Assembly (NCBI RefSeq): GCF_023091745.1
Contig: NC_068935.1
Span: 18,025,775-18,089,774, forward strand
From: Budorcas taxicolor
Lineage: Eukaryota; Chordata; Mammalia; Artiodactyla; Bovidae
Reading direction: 5' to 3'
DNA length: 64,000 nucleotides
Shown here piece by piece: positions 9,719 through 21,910 of this stretch. The notes under the pieces were generated by a model. It was not told where the DNA came from. It worked only from the letters and a program-made list of their open reading frames with translations, and did no database searches. Position 1 is the first letter of the stretch. Each line of letters begins with the position of its first letter. The translations under genes and the position numbers were made by a program.

Positions 9719-11097
9719 ACTAGGAGGTGGCTAGGTGTTGCAGAAGGAAAGGGTTTCTTGGCATAGGAAATGATACATGTAAAGGCACAGAGTTGCTTCC
9801 TCTTTCACAGGAAAGCTTTACAACTCTTACCTGGAGTCATTTGCATGTTATTATCAGGGGACAGGTATTGTTTTTGTATTTCTCCCTTGGCAAACCACAT
9901 AAAACTTGGAATGCTCTGTCGTTTCTGGCCTGTTGATAAGACAGCTGCAGTTGCTCACAAGTCCTTGATAGGGGCTTGTGAGATAGAGCATTGTGTTCTC
10001 TCTGCTGTCCCAAGGAGGGCCCACATGGTCAAGGACAGACACACGGAACACAGAGGAGAGTGAGCAGGCATTAAATGCAGGAAATGAGGTAGCAGGCATT
10101 CTACCCCCCACCAGATGAGTTTTAGTGGCTCATGGGATGGCTGCTGCCCCCAGGAAGGTAGAACTGATGCAGTATTTTGATGCTCTTCTTCTACCTTTCT
10201 CTTCTCTATTTCTTTTCCCCTGCTTCCAAGTCTTCCCCCGCCAAGCCCCCAACTCACCCCATCCAAGTTTGCCTCTTTCCAGAGTACTCAAAGCTCCAGA
10301 TCAACTCCATCTAAATGCTTGTTTCACTAGAGGAGGTCCTATCTCCAAGGAAATCAGGAATAAATCAGTTCCATGTAGGAGGTTCATACTGCAGTGTGAA
10401 TGGCTCAGATGCAACAGAGGTGGGGGAGGGCAGGACTTTTTAAAAGGCCCTTGTTAGCCTTACTTGAGGTGTGTCTCAGAATTTGAGCAGGTGGCCTTTC
10501 CCATGCTCCTTGCTCAGTTGTTGGCCTCCCTCCCGCTCCACCTCCCATCCTCCCCCACCCTGAGAACTGGGGTTATTGGTGTCTTACTGTCCTACTTGCT
10601 GAACGCCCAGGGTAAGTCTCCCTCCAAGGTGCTCTTGAATACAGCAGTTAAATCTGAAGGCCTGGGGAGGGCTCCTCCTTTTCTGGGCACGCGCCTCTCT
10701 GTTTACTCAGCTCTTTCCCAGAGAAAGAGCTGCCAGCTAAACAGGGCATGGCTTGCGTGTCTGTCAGTGTGTGGTGTGTCAAGGGACACTGACCTGCTGT
10801 GAGCCTGAGATCCTGAAGCGGAGGGTTGGGGGAATCTTTCCATTGGCTGCCTACCCTTAACAGTAGCTGCTGGAGCAAACGTCAGAGGGAGGCAGGCAGG
10901 GCAGGATGAGTCTGGTTGTGGGCCTGGTGGCTCTGAGGGAACGGAATAGATGGCAAGAGACCTTCTTCTCTAAGACAGTCCTTAGAGAGGATTGGACTGT
11001 CGGGCAGACCCAGTTCAAGCCATGTCCTGTGGGCAGGTGTTAGGTTGGTAGGAGAGTGAGAGGCGAGAGTATCTGAGGAGAAAGGAAACGTGCATGA
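9719..11097. other. Unidentified intronic sequence
   Basis: Moderately G+C rich. I recognise neither repeats nor coding exons in it. Confidence 0.4.
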
Positions 11098-11308
11098 CAG
11101 TTGCTCAGTCATGTCCCATGCTTTGTGACCCCATGGACTGTAGCCTGCTAAGCTCCTCTGTCTTGGAGATTCTCCTAGGCAATAATACTGGAATGGTTTG
11201 CCATTTCCTCCTCTAGAGGGTCTTCCCGACCTGGGGATTGAACTCATGTCTCTTGCATCTCCTGCATCAGTAGGCAGGTTCTTTACCACTGTGCCACCTG
11301 GGAAGCCC
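11098..11308 (-). mobile_element. Bov-tA SINE
   Basis: Antisense copy from AGTTGCTCAGTCATG to CCACCTGGGAAGCCC, moderately diverged. Confidence 0.9.
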
Positions 11309-11849
11309 AAAGGAAGCATGAGCCCATTCTAATTCCATCTCAGTTCCTCCAGTCTCCGTGTCTCCAGCACACATCAGTGGTGGTATAAACTCGGTGTATT
11401 TTGCCTGTGAATTGAGTCCCCTTTGCCAGTCGACCAGCTGTATTTGCAGAAAGACTTTGTGCTCAGGCTGTTGCTAGCAAAGAGACTTTCATTCAGGTGC
11501 TGATTAAACAAGGCGCAGAGCCAGATTGCACATTAAGGCCCTTAACTACGGCTCTGGGAGCCCTGGGTAAACACTTATTAGATGTTCTGGGTAGAGTATT
11601 AGGAGAGGCTGCTGGACACGAGGGAAACTGGCTAGGAGAGACTTCTAGAAAGGGCTTTGTTCTTTTCCTAGATGCATCTGATCCGAGCTACTGGCACGTA
11701 TACAGAGGGGCTAGACAGGTTTCCTCCTTGGTATTTACTTGGGAAATTCTCACTGGGACCCAGTAGGTTTGAACTGGGACACAGCAATGAATCTGGCTAA
11801 GTTAAGCTGGGCATTAGAAATGCCTACTTTTCCTGATGAAGGTTTGGCT
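11309..11849. other. Repeat-free intronic segment
   Basis: No repeat recognised. 11400-11760 has well-mixed composition and retained CpGs and could be a conserved non-coding element; this is inference only. Confidence 0.35.
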
Positions 11850-12285
11850 GAGTGGACTGAGCTTTTGGACCATATTTCCTGGGTTTGTATTTGAGCTCCA
11901 TCATCATGTGACCTTGGGTGGGTAGTGGTAAAGAATTTGCCTGCCAATGCAGGAGACACGTGTTCAATCCCTGGGTTGGGAATATGCCCTGGAGAAGGAA
12001 ATGGCAACCCACTCCAGTATTCTTGTCTGGAGAATTCCATGGACAGAGGACCCTGGTAGGCTACAGTCCATGGGGACGCAAAAGAGTTAGACATGACTGA
12101 GCATCCAAACAACAATGAATTGTGTGTGACCGTAGGTGTGTTACTTAACTGCTATCAACTTCACTCGTCTGTAAAATGGAGATAATCACACTACCTACCT
12201 AATAGGGCTATTGTGAGGATTAAATGGAATAACTTAAGCATTTGGCAGAAATTCTGGCTCATTGTCAGCAATAAATGTTAGCAGC
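11850..12285 (+). mobile_element. MIR SINE split by a Bov-tA
   Basis: The left part ends at TGTGACCTTGGGT and the right part resumes GTTACTTAACTGC...GTAAAATGGAGATAAT...ATAAATGTTAGCA. The two halves are the normal MIR order and were separated by the SINE at 11921-12125. Confidence 0.75.
11921..12125 (+). mobile_element. Bov-tA SINE inserted in MIR, with target-site duplication
   Basis: 5'-truncated SINE beginning near GGTAGTGGTAAAGAATTTGC. It is flanked by GTGACCTTGGGTG (11908-11920) and GTGACCGTAGGTG (12126-12138), a 13-bp target-site duplication with two mismatches. Confidence 0.88.
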
Positions 12286-12296
12286 TTTTCATAGTA

Positions 12297-12600
12297 CAGT
12301 CAGCCCTCCATAAATGTGTGTTCCAGTTTGCAGATTTAACCAACTACAGATTGAAAATATTAGGGAAAAAAATTTCAGAAAGTTTGAAAACACAAAACTT
12401 GAATTTATTGTGCACTGGAAACTGGTTATATTGTGTTAGGTGTTGTAAGTAATCTAGAGACAATTTGAAATATATGGGAGTATGTGCAAGGTTACATGTA
12501 AATACGACACCATTTTATACAAGGGACTTGAGCATCTGCAGATATTGGTATCCCTGGGGGGTCCTGGAACCAATCCCTCATGGATAGCAAGGGACAACGG
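12297..12600 (-). mobile_element. Tigger/MER2-like DNA transposon
   Basis: It begins CAGTCAGCCCTCCATAAATG and ends with GGTCCTGGAACCAATCCC...GGGACAACGG. The interior has TAAGTAATCTAGAGACAA and CATTTTATACAAGGGACTTG. It is flanked by TA on both sides, as expected for the Tc1/mariner-pogo superfamily. Non-autonomous and full length by terminal structure. Confidence 0.85.
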
Positions 12601-12640
12601 TAGTAGTAATAGTACTGTATAGTACTATAGGAGTAATAGG

Positions 12641-12830
12641 GGGCTTCCCAGGTGGTGCTGGTGGTAAAGAACCCGCCTGCCAATGAAGGAGACATAAGAA
12701 ATGCAGGTTCGATCCCTGGGTCAGGAAGATCCCCTGGAGGAGGAGGGCATGGCAACCCACTCCAGTATGCTTGCCTGGAGAATCCCATGGACAGAGGAGC
12801 CTGGCGACTAAGCCTGAAGCGACTTAGCAT
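12641..12830 (+). mobile_element. Bov-tA SINE
   Basis: GGGCTTCCCAGGTGGTGCTG head, tRNA-like body, shortened 3' end (GGCGACTAAGCCTGAAGC). Confidence 0.88.
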
Positions 12831-12880
12831 GCACAGTAGTATATATTGTGGTTCAGGTCATTCTGGGTAAAAGCTGACTG

Positions 12881-13087
12881 TGTGCGCACAATCAGTCATG
12901 TCTGACTCTTTGCAACCCTATGGACTGTAACCCGCCAGGCTCCTCTGTCAATGTCATTTCCCAGGCAGAAATACTGGAGTGGGTTGCCATTTTCTACCCA
13001 AGGGGATCTTCTGACCCAGGGATGGAACCCATGTCTCTTGTGTCACCTGCATTGGCAGAAGGGTTCTTTAGTGCCAGCTGGGAAACT
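12881..13087 (-). mobile_element. Bov-tA SINE
   Basis: Antisense copy from ATCAGTCATGTCTGACTC to CAGCTGGGAAACTTCC. Confidence 0.88.
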
Positions 13088-13107
13088 TCCCAGGTGGGGA
13101 ACAGGAA

Positions 13108-13307
13108 CGTCGCTCAGTCGTGTCCGACTCTTTGCGGCCCCATGGACTGTAGCCTACCAGGCTCCTCTGTCCATCGGATTTCCCAGGCAGTAGTACTGGA
13201 GTGGATTGCCATTTCCTTCTCTAGCGGATCTTCTTGACCCAGGGATTGAACCCGGGTCTCTCGCATTGTAGACAGACGCTTTACCATCTGAGCCACCAGG
13301 GAAGTCC
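13108..13307 (-). mobile_element. Bov-tA SINE
   Basis: Antisense copy from GTCGCTCAGTCGTGTCC to CCACCAGGGAAGTCC, less diverged than its neighbours. Confidence 0.92.
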
Positions 13308-13432
13308 TCCCAGGTGGGGAGGAAATGTCAGTTCACTCCAGTATTCTTGTCAGGGAAAATCCCATGGACAGAGGGAAAATCCCATGGCTGCTTACAGTCC
13401 ACAGGGTCACAAAGAATTGGACACAATGGAGC
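13308..13432 (+). mobile_element. Degenerate Bov-tA fragment
   Basis: CACTCCAGTATTCTTGTC ... internal 17-bp duplication of GGGAAAATCCCATGG ... GTCACAAAGAATTGGACAC. The 5' half is missing. Confidence 0.75.
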
Positions 13433-13469
13433 ACACGCGCTCACACACACGCAAGCTGACTCTAGTTTG

Positions 13470-13640
13470 ATAAAAGCCTGGGTTCAGATCCTACCTCTAG
13501 CTGTGTAGCCCTTGGCAAGTTGTGTAACCTCTTTGACCCCCCTAGTGACCACATTTGTAAATTGGAATAATTAAACCTACCCTGCAGGGCTGTTGGAAGA
13601 CAATAATGAGAAAGAAACAATGAGACAAGAATAATAAAAC
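13470..13640 (+). mobile_element. MIR SINE fragment
   Basis: GGGTTCAGATCCTACCTC, TAGCTGTGTAGCCCTTGG, TTTGTAAATTGGAATAAT in MIR order. Confidence 0.7.
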
Positions 13641-15963
13641 ACTTAAGATAGTAAACAGTCAATACTTTTTTTTTGCTGTGATGTGATGCGTGATTATGAT
13701 AAGGAGCTTTGTTATCCTTATGGCTGCTGCTGCTGTGAGCTTGGATGCCTGATTCTGAGATAAGATGACAGGAATTAGATACAGGAAGGCAGCTCTAAGA
13801 ATCTCACCCAAGAGAAACTTCGCTGGCATCTTCATTTCATGTGGTAGGCAAAAATACTGATTCCATGAAGTTGGCTCCCACATAATCTCTGCAGGGCAGG
13901 GTTGCTTGATTGTTCAAGGCCTAAGGATAGCTTTGTGGGAAATTTAGAAGTTACTGTAAATCACCCAGTGTTTTCTGAAGCATTTGGAGGATGGCTGTCA
14001 TTGGTGGAATGCTTGGCTGTCCAGGGACCTCTGGGCTTAATTATTGCTGTTCTTCATCAATGGACTGGCTCTCTGATGCCAGCTGTCTTGAGATCGGTAG
14101 CCTAGGAAACCAATGAGAACATGACAGAAGCAGGAAAGGATCGGTTTGGGGCTGGGCAGAAACAGGTGCGTGGATTGAGTTTTTACTTCTTCATTAATTT
14201 CTTTTGACTGAGGATAGTGCAACTCTCTCAATTGCTGCTTGTTCCCAGAGTTAAGTTATCAGAGGAGAAAGGCAGGTTAAACATAGACCAGTGCCTTGCC
14301 TGACGTGTCAGCAAATGGATGAAAAACCAAACAAACAAACAAGACAATTCTTCGAGTATCTCCCAGGTATGGAAACCCTCTCATTTTTAAGACTAGGTAC
14401 TCTCAGAACTAGAACCTCAGCAGCCAGTCCCTCTCTAAAGATAAGTCCCCTTTAATTATGCAGCCCTCTGGGACCAAGGCCTGGGTCTTGTGGTTTCACA
14501 GCCTTGGGGTTGGGATGCCCCACCCCAGCAAGGCCATTGATAGGCCTTCAGGCTTATTTGCAAGTGTTGTGAGTAAATAGGCAGTTCCTTGGGGTAAGAT
14601 CAGGTTTTCTGTAATAATCCTAGTTCCCTGGGAGGAACTGGCTTGGAGGGCATTCCTAAAACAAAGGACAACCCTGAGAAATTAAGGGAGACTGTACCCA
14701 AGGGTCCCCTTCTTACCCACACTTTTGCTCCTTGTCGTTTGGCATTTGTAGAGTTTCCTTTTCTAAGTCCCAGGCACTTGAGAGAGTGTGCATGCTGGTC
14801 GCTGCACTTTATTTCGTGCCCTGCAGGAATGTTGCTCAGGGTCATGTGCATAAATACCTTATTATCGTCACCGCTTTTACCCTTGGCCCGTTGAGCTACC
14901 ACTGACTGCAGGCTGCTGCTTCGTCTGGGCCTTTCTCCCTGTTTCCCTGGTCCCTAGTCACAGGAGGACTCTCAAGGTCCCTGAGGAAAGGGGCTGGTTT
15001 TACCTTTGGGTTCCTTTTCCCTGTGCAGGAGCGCCCTGGAGTTTGCAGTTCAGCTGTCCTCAAAATAGCCCTGCAAGCTGGCACCAAGCTAAAGTCCAGT
15101 TTCCCTTCTTTACTGGTGGGGTTTCTGGCTGGTGAGCAAAGAGAACTGAGTGACCCCCAGCCCTGTGCCTGTCCTCCCCGGGCGAGGCTCTTGGCGGGGG
15201 TGGGGATGGGGTGGGGTGCCGTCTTGGGCCTCGGAGATCAGCAGTGGCCTTTGGGCCGAGGCTGCATTCAACTTGTGAGGTCACAAAGGCTCTGCCTGGC
15301 TGAGCAGTGTTTGGCCATACCTCACAGCTAGGGCTGTGTTTACTCAGATGGACACACATGGAATCCAGGCTGGGATCATCTTCCCAAGTTTCTTACTCCC
15401 TGCTTCGGGTCTGAACTGAAAAACAAATTGCAGAGTACACTGTGGTCCACACCTGTTTTTTTTGAATCCCCTCTCCACAGCCAGTTTGCAGTGAACTGAA
15501 GATTAATCCTGGCTCCTCCCATTTCTCTTGTATTTTTCCTTCAGTTTCCCTTGGGATTGGGTTCTCACTCTTCAGTCATAAATGTCCATAGACCCTAAGG
15601 ACAGTTGGTGCCACTGCTCATTTAGGGTCCCCCTGTCCCAGACCTCTGAAATACCATAAACCTGAAATAGGGTTATATGGGCAAAAGGGGGTTAAATTTA
15701 GGAGAAGGAGCTCATCATAATATTTGGTTATCTCTGTACACTCTAAAAGTTAGGAGTAGTAGTGATGATAATACTTTTGATATAAACTGTACTTTGATAA
15801 TACTTTTTGATAATACTATTTGATAACATTTTTGATGGAAGTGATGATAAACTAACAGTTTGAGCATGTATCTTGGTTCAGATACTGTGCTTAAGTCTAC
15901 TGCCTATATATTACCTAATTTTCAGCCTTCCGCAAAAAGCCATTTTTGTTTTATCTAATTCTT
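13641..15963. other. Mostly unidentified intronic sequence
   Basis: 14880-15360 is locally G+C rich with several CpGs. 15765-15835 is an imperfect TTTGATAATACT array. No exon or named repeat was recognised. Confidence 0.35.
15765..15835. repeat. Imperfect TTTGATAATACT tandem array
   Basis: Four or five degenerate copies of a roughly 12-18-bp A/T-rich unit (GATAATACTTTT...). Confidence 0.65.
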
Positions 15964-16083
15964 TTGGAGAAGGAAATAGCAACCCACTCCAGTATTCTTG
16001 CCTGAAAAATCCCATGGACAGAGAAGCCTGGTGGGCTGCAGTTAAAAGCGATCACAGAAGAGTCCGACACGACTGAGCGATTA
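15964..16083 (+). mobile_element. Bov-tA SINE, 5'-truncated
   Basis: Starts at TGGAGAAGGAAATAGCAACC and ends CCGACACGACTGAGCGATTAA. Confidence 0.88.
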
Positions 16084-16239
16084 AGCATGCAAGCATGCAT
16101 TCTTCTTTCCCTTTGTTGTAGCCCATTTCTTCTTTGGTTGACTTACAGATACTGAAGAAAAGATTCTAGCAACACTTTGCTGGATGGAAATGGCTGAGTG
16201 ATGCCAAATCAGAGCTGAAAAAAACAGAACCTCAGAGAT

Positions 16240-16375
16240 CATCTCCTCACTTGTTTTTCCAGATGAGTGAACCTAGAGCCGGAGAGGTGAAGTGACTTGC
16301 CCGAAGTCACAGAGCTCAGTGGAAGCAGAGATGGATCTACTGGTCCGCTGTCACTCTGTAGTGCCATTCATGGCC
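16240..16375 (-). mobile_element. MIR SINE fragment
   Basis: AGATGAGTGAACCTAGAG, TGACTTGCCCGAAGTCAC, GAGCTCAGTGGAAGCAGAG are the antisense MIR core. Confidence 0.7.
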
Positions 16376-16924
16376 TCCTTCTACCCCTTACCATTCCAGC
16401 ATAAAAGAAGCTGGACTTTTGTTCTTGCCCAGTAGTAGAGAAACAGAAATCTTGTGTTTTATTTATTTTTTTGAGCACCGTTGTCTATGACAGGCTTGAA
16501 AGCGAGGCTCTCACAGCTGCAGGCCACCTTTCTACCTGACCGCTATAGCAACTACTTTTCCAACGTGTTTTTCTGCCCTTGCTTCGTCTCTTGCATAGAG
16601 GAAGCAGGCTGCAGTGCCACCATTGCTTGCTGCTTGCCCTGGGCAGGTAGTCTAGGGAGTGGTATATGCTCAGTGAGCCTGTATGGCAAGTCAGTGTCAT
16701 CTGCTGCGAGATATTGATGGTTTTGCAATGGGACCCATTCAGTTGGGGCTGTAACTGAGGTCATCTTTTCTCTCTAAGTAGAGACCTGCATCCTATCCTA
16801 GTAAACAGTTGTGTGAGGCTCCAGAGCAGGTGAGTGATTTTAGAACCTCATTCTGGTAGAAGTGACAAAGGTCAAAGAGGAAAAAGGTCAAAATAATTGA
16901 CCAGCCCAGGGAAGTCATTTCATC

Positions 16925-17062
16925 TTGGTAAACAATGTAGAGTAATAGAAAGAGCATTGGATTAAGTATTAGCCAGACCTGGGCCTTGGCTGTAGGTTTC
17001 ATCCCTGACTGGTTGGCAGAACCTAGTAGTTTTGGCTAGTCAGATTGCCTCTCTGGGACTCA
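16925..17062 (+). mobile_element. MIR (MIRb-like) fragment
   Basis: GTAGAGTAATAGAAAGAGCATTGGA ... AGCCAGACCTGGG ... CCTCTCTGGGACTCATC. Described from short matches only; diverged. Confidence 0.5.
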
Positions 17063-17077
17063 TCTTTTTATATAAAG

Positions 17078-17305
17078 TGTGGTAGTTAAGAGTCTAGGCT
17101 CTAAAGTCAGACTGGCCAGGTTCAAATCCCAGCTCTGCTGCTTTCTAGTTGTGTTGCTTTGGGTAAGTTAATTGACATCTCTGGGTATGTTTTCGTCTTT
17201 GTAAAATGGGGATAATACCATCTGTGGTTTTCTTACAAGAATTCAGTGCATAGCTCCATAGAAAGTATTTAGATCAATGTCTGGTGCATAGCAACCACAA
17301 AGTAT
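17078..17305 (+). mobile_element. MIR SINE, nearly full length
   Basis: GTGGTAGTTAAGAGTCTAGG, CCAGGTTCAAATCCCAGC, TTTGTAAAATGGGGATAATA and CTGGTGCATAGCAACC in consensus order. Confidence 0.85.
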
Positions 17306-18139
17306 GTTATCTATAAGATAGGGATTCTCTTTGCCCTTCATACCTCACAGGGTAAACGTGACAGTCAAGTAAAAGAAGATTTGCAAGTGTGTCTTGTAGC
17401 TGGAAAGCACTGTCTAAATAGGAAAAATAATTTTTTTGAGAGCATGAGCATTCAAAGACAAGTCTTTTCAATGGTTTTATCTTATCCTAGGATTAGATAT
17501 TGATGGATATTTATTTTTTAATTTTAATTTTTTTTAATTATGAAAGTATGATAACACCTTTAGTTGACTTGGAAAATACAGAACAAGATTACATGTAGTT
17601 CCACTATCTATTACAAGTATTCTTTAAGTAGATAAATTAAGATTTTTAGTTGGTTTCCACATCAAACACTCAAAAAATAATAGAATGAACATATAGAGAA
17701 GCAGAAGGATATAAAAGACCTGAAAGGCATTGTGAACCAATTCAACATGATATTTTTTTGACAAGCTGGCAAAAGGAAGGATAGTAGGTTAATGTGTAAG
17801 GTTATATAAATGCTGGGTCCATCAAGCAGTGCATGTTCTGCCTTTTCCCTCCTAGTGTACTTAAGGGTGCTTAAAAGCTAAGTAAAGTGGTTGGAGGATT
17901 TGGAGTGAAAAGCAAGGATTACGATACTTTTCCCTTAGGGCCCCTATCTTAGTTAATGGCACTGCAGTCCATCAGTGACCCGGGTTAAGTCCTGTGAAAC
18001 TTTGACACATTTCCACTCCTCTCTTCCACCATCAGAGTCTCTTGAGTCATTTTGATTCTGTCTTTCATTATTTCTCCCATTTATCTCTTGCTTTTCTTCT
18101 TTGATTCCTCTGCCCTAATTCACCTGGTTGTTGATCATC
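17306..18139. other. A/T-rich intronic sequence
   Basis: 17500-17640 is A/T rich and vaguely L1-like, but cannot be assigned. No gene was seen. Confidence 0.35.
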
Positions 18140-18935
18140 ATCACCACTATCTGGTTTCTTACCAGCAGCCTGCTGACTGATTTTCCCTTCTCCTGGGGTC
18201 TTTCTGCTCTGTCAATCATTTATACTGCTACCAGAAATGATACAAGGAAAATTCATGTTGGGTCCTGCCATTCCCTTGCCTAAAAGCCCTTGATAGCTCC
18301 CTATTGCCTTCAGCAAGGAGAGCAGACAGCTGGATAGATGCCCCTTGTGGTGCATCTGGCACCCTGGGCCAGCCTTGCTAATCAAAACACGAGCATGCTT
18401 GCTTAACATGCATCTCCATGTAGGTTCAGAATCGTCTTTAGCGTAGTATTTTAGGCAGCTACTATTACTCAGCCAGAGAATGGCAGAGAGATAAACCCTT
18501 TAGAGAAAGCCTGAGCTCCTTGTGATAAGATTTGGGACCTTCTGGAGCTTGGTTTCAACCATTTCCCAGCTTTATACTCTAGTACGTTGTTGCATATGTG
18601 CTCTGATCCAGCCACATGTAACATGATCTTCCACGTTTCTCTGACTCTGAGTTTATACTTTGTTCACGTTGTACCCTCAGTCAGAAATACTTTTCTCTTC
18701 CTGTTGAGATGCCAGTCATCATTCAAGGCTCAACACTCCCCATTGTGAAGGTTTCTTCAAGCCTTTATGCCAGATTTAGCCATTCTTGTCTATTTTAGCA
18801 TTTGATCCTGCCTTGTATTACATAATTGTTTATGTCACTCCCTCACTTCTTAGTTTGTGTGTTCTCTGAATGCAGAATCTATGTTCTGTTTTTTTTTTCT
18901 TACCCTGCACAACATCTAGTACCTACTAGACTCCT
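18140..18935 (+). mobile_element. L2 LINE 3' region
   Basis: Ordered L2 landmarks: CTTGATAGCTCCCTATTGCC, TGAGCTCCTTGTGATAAG, CATCATTCAAGGCTCAAC, TGCCTTGTATTACATAAT. The open frames are broken. Confidence 0.7.
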
Positions 18936-19394
18936 AACTTTTTAAAAAAGCATTTAACTGAGTCTAGTCCTTTCCCTTTGTTTTACAGATGAGGAAACCG
19001 AGGCTTAGAGGAAAAGGTCAGGAGTTCATTTTGGGGTTTTGTTGAGTCTCAGATGTTTGAGATGTTGAGGCTGCAGTTGAGATGCAGTTGGGCTGGCAAA
19101 ATGATTTAGGAGGGATTCACTTAGAGAAGATGGCAGAGGAGAAGACGGAACCATCATGCAAAACCAGAGAAAGAAGAAGAGGATTCTGTGAAATGCCTGC
19201 TTTTGTGGGCAGAAGAAAAGACTCAGTGAAGCAGACACAGAAGGATGCCCAAGGCAGGAAGGAAGTTCAGGAAGCAGGTCCTCTATGTCATGTGAGGCAA
19301 AGAGGTTGAGACCAAGGAAGGCTTGAGAAAAGGCACTTGGAATTGGTGAGTACAGGCTGGTCTGGTGGCCAGCGGCCCACCTACTTCTAAATAG
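18936..19394. other. Unidentified sequence with a short MIR core
   Basis: TTTTACAGATGAGGAAACCG near 18983 is an antisense MIR core fragment. The remainder is purine rich and unidentified. Confidence 0.35.
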
Positions 19395-19785
19395 TTGCCC
19401 TAGAAATGTTCGTGTGTGAAGAGTTGTGTGCAGGGTTGTTATGGCATCAGAGAAGATTAGGAAACAGCCCACCAGTGGCAGAATGGCACCTCCCACCAGT
19501 GGAATATTGTACAGCTTTTAAAAGGGAGGCTGATCTCTGTATTCCCTTTGAAAGATGGTAACAATATTTCATTGAAAAGAAACAACAGTACGTGTGATAC
19601 GAACCCATGTATAAGCACCTAGTGAAAGTCTGGAAGAATGTGTACTCGGTAGTGTTGAATCCTGAGTCATTAGGGAGAGGGGGGACACCCTCACTTTGTA
19701 CTTAACACATTTCTGCATTGTTGGAATTTGGTCTAAGTACAAATTTCTTGAGTAATTGAGAATAAATATTTTTGTAAAAAAAGAA
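19395..19785 (+). mobile_element. Old L1M/HAL1-like 3' fragment
   Basis: ATTGTACAGCTTTTAAAAGG ... AAAGTCTGGAAGAATGTG ... TTTCTGCATTGTTGGAATTT, ending in an A-rich tail; the order resembles the 3' end of ancient L1M elements. Confidence 0.5.
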
Positions 19786-21698
19786 AGGCAGCCTGGGAAA
19801 GCAATTTCAGTAGAAGAGAGTCATTGGATGAAGGAAGCCAACTCACGAGAGAGGATCTGGCAGCTGAGAAGACACCATGTGGGTGAGAGACTGTGCTCAC
19901 AGAGCCTTTGCTGCCTCTATGGCTTGTGGGGGTGAAGCAGGGGGTACAGTGAGACAGGGCTGCTAGAATGAGGCAGTGACCCCATGGCCAGGGTTTTCAG
20001 CTGAAAGGGATTAAGTAGAAGAGTGGCAAGGTGGCCTAGAGACAGGCAGAGGCTGATTAAGAATGAATTAAAAGAGCAAAGCAAAGTGGCCATGTGTATA
20101 TATGAGGGGGGCAAGAGAGGATGGGGTTGGGGGAGAGACTGGTGGGGGGCCTGGCTGCAGACGGAACAAATACTCTTAGCTATAAGGAAACATCCAGATG
20201 AGGCAAAGAGTAGCACATTTGAGAAAAGCCAAATTACAGTTTGAGGAGTAGAGAAGCTTCCCCCAAAAGGATGAGCTCTCAGGCCAAGTAAGCCTTCCAT
20301 ACAGTGACTGGGGTAGAGGCTGGACTACTTAATTGTCTTCTCTGACTGAGGATTAAGAAAGCCCCTCATTGTTTAAATTTTGGTGGCCAAAAACGTTTTG
20401 GCAGTGGCAAAGTTATCTTAATGGCTCAGAGAATAGTCAGGTGAGTGAGCGAAATGGAATTTCTGTGACTTCGCTGGCCTCTGAGTTACCTGCTGGACCT
20501 GTCACTAAGTTTGGGACTAGAGTTGGAGATGGAGAAGGTGGAGGCCAGGAGTCCTCACCCGTGCCTGCTCCGGCAGTCATTAAGGAAACATTTAAAAATC
20601 CCAGTACCTGTCTTCCCCATCCCATTCTTATCTAATTGTCTGGACTGGGGGCCTACACATGAGCATTTTTTCAGGTTCCTCAAGTGATTCTAATATGCAA
20701 CTAGGATTAGAAACCACTAGTGGAGAAGACTGGATTACATGTGTTCTGAGCCTAAACTGGCCCTCTGAAGCTTCTGTGTGTTGTGTGTATTTAACACTAT
20801 TTTAATACACCTATTTTGTGTATTGTGTATTCCCAAAGCCTGTGGGTGCATTACTTGTAAAACGTGCATCCCATTGTTTGCCAGCTTCTTGCTCGCCTGT
20901 TGGGGAGATCTAATAAGCTCTATGAGGTAAAATTCAGGAGTTCCTCAAGAGCAATAGTTGTACTTGCAGGGCCCCTCATAAGGGTGCCTGGCACTTGGGT
21001 ATTCAATTATTGTCACGTGAAGTGACAAGGAGCTTTGTTTCCCTGTGCAACGCTGCTTTTAAAAACCCAGGAATGGTAAAACCTGACATACTCAGGAAGT
21101 CTGGTGGGAGAGGCTTGCGAACCACCTGGCACGTGTAAAGTGTCTGATACTCTAAGCACTGTGTGGGAATCCGTATCCCTCAGCATGTCCTATGCAATGA
21201 CTCTGAGCCGTGCATCATACTCAGGACTGTGAGATGCACAGGAAACATCAGATACGGTTTCTGCTCCCTAGGGAGCTTATTATCAAGGCTCGTTTATAGT
21301 CTAATTACTGCATTTTGATGTGGAGAACTTACAACAGGAGAATGCTAGAGGTCAGAGGGCCTCTAGTTCAAACCCTTCATTTTGCAGTGGGGAAAAGAAG
21401 CCCAGCACAGGAAGCTGCTTGCCCAAGGTCAGCCCACTTGGGGATGGCAAAACCAGGGCCGGAGCGTCGGGCTGCCTCCCTCTGAGGTCTTAGTGCACAT
21501 TCTGTTGATCAGCTGAAGGGCAAGTGAACCTAATGGCCTGCGTTAAAACTTTAGTAAGAATTCTAGTTTGTGCTGTATGCTCTCACTACCTTATAGCTGA
21601 GGGAAGAGTGTTTGCATTTTAGTCTTTTTTAAAAGCTTGCCTAGGGAGGGTCAGCACTGGTTACCACTGGAATTATAGCTCAGGCCCAAGAGGCCTAA
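19786..21698. other. Mixed intronic sequence
   Basis: Unidentified except for a MER5A-like 3' piece (about 20636-20725, ending GATTAGAAACCACTAG) and an antisense MIR piece (about 21345-21490, TTGCCCAAGGTCAGCCC). Confidence 0.4.
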
Positions 21699-21910
21699 GG
21701 GGCTTCCCAGGTGGCTCAGTGGTAAAGAATCTGCCTGCCGATGCAGGAGACCCAAGTTTGTTCCCTTGGTCGGGAAGATCTCCTGAGAAGGAAATGGCAA
21801 CCCACTTCAGTATTCTTGCCTAGAAAATCGTGTGGACAGAGGAGCCTGACAGACTGCAATCTGTGGGGTCACAAAGAGTTGGACCCAACAGAGCGACTAA
21901 ATAGCAGCAG
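21699..21910 (+). mobile_element. Bov-tA SINE with CAG tail
   Basis: GGGGCTTCCCAGGTGGCTC to GAGCGACTAAATAGCAGCAG. Confidence 0.9.
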
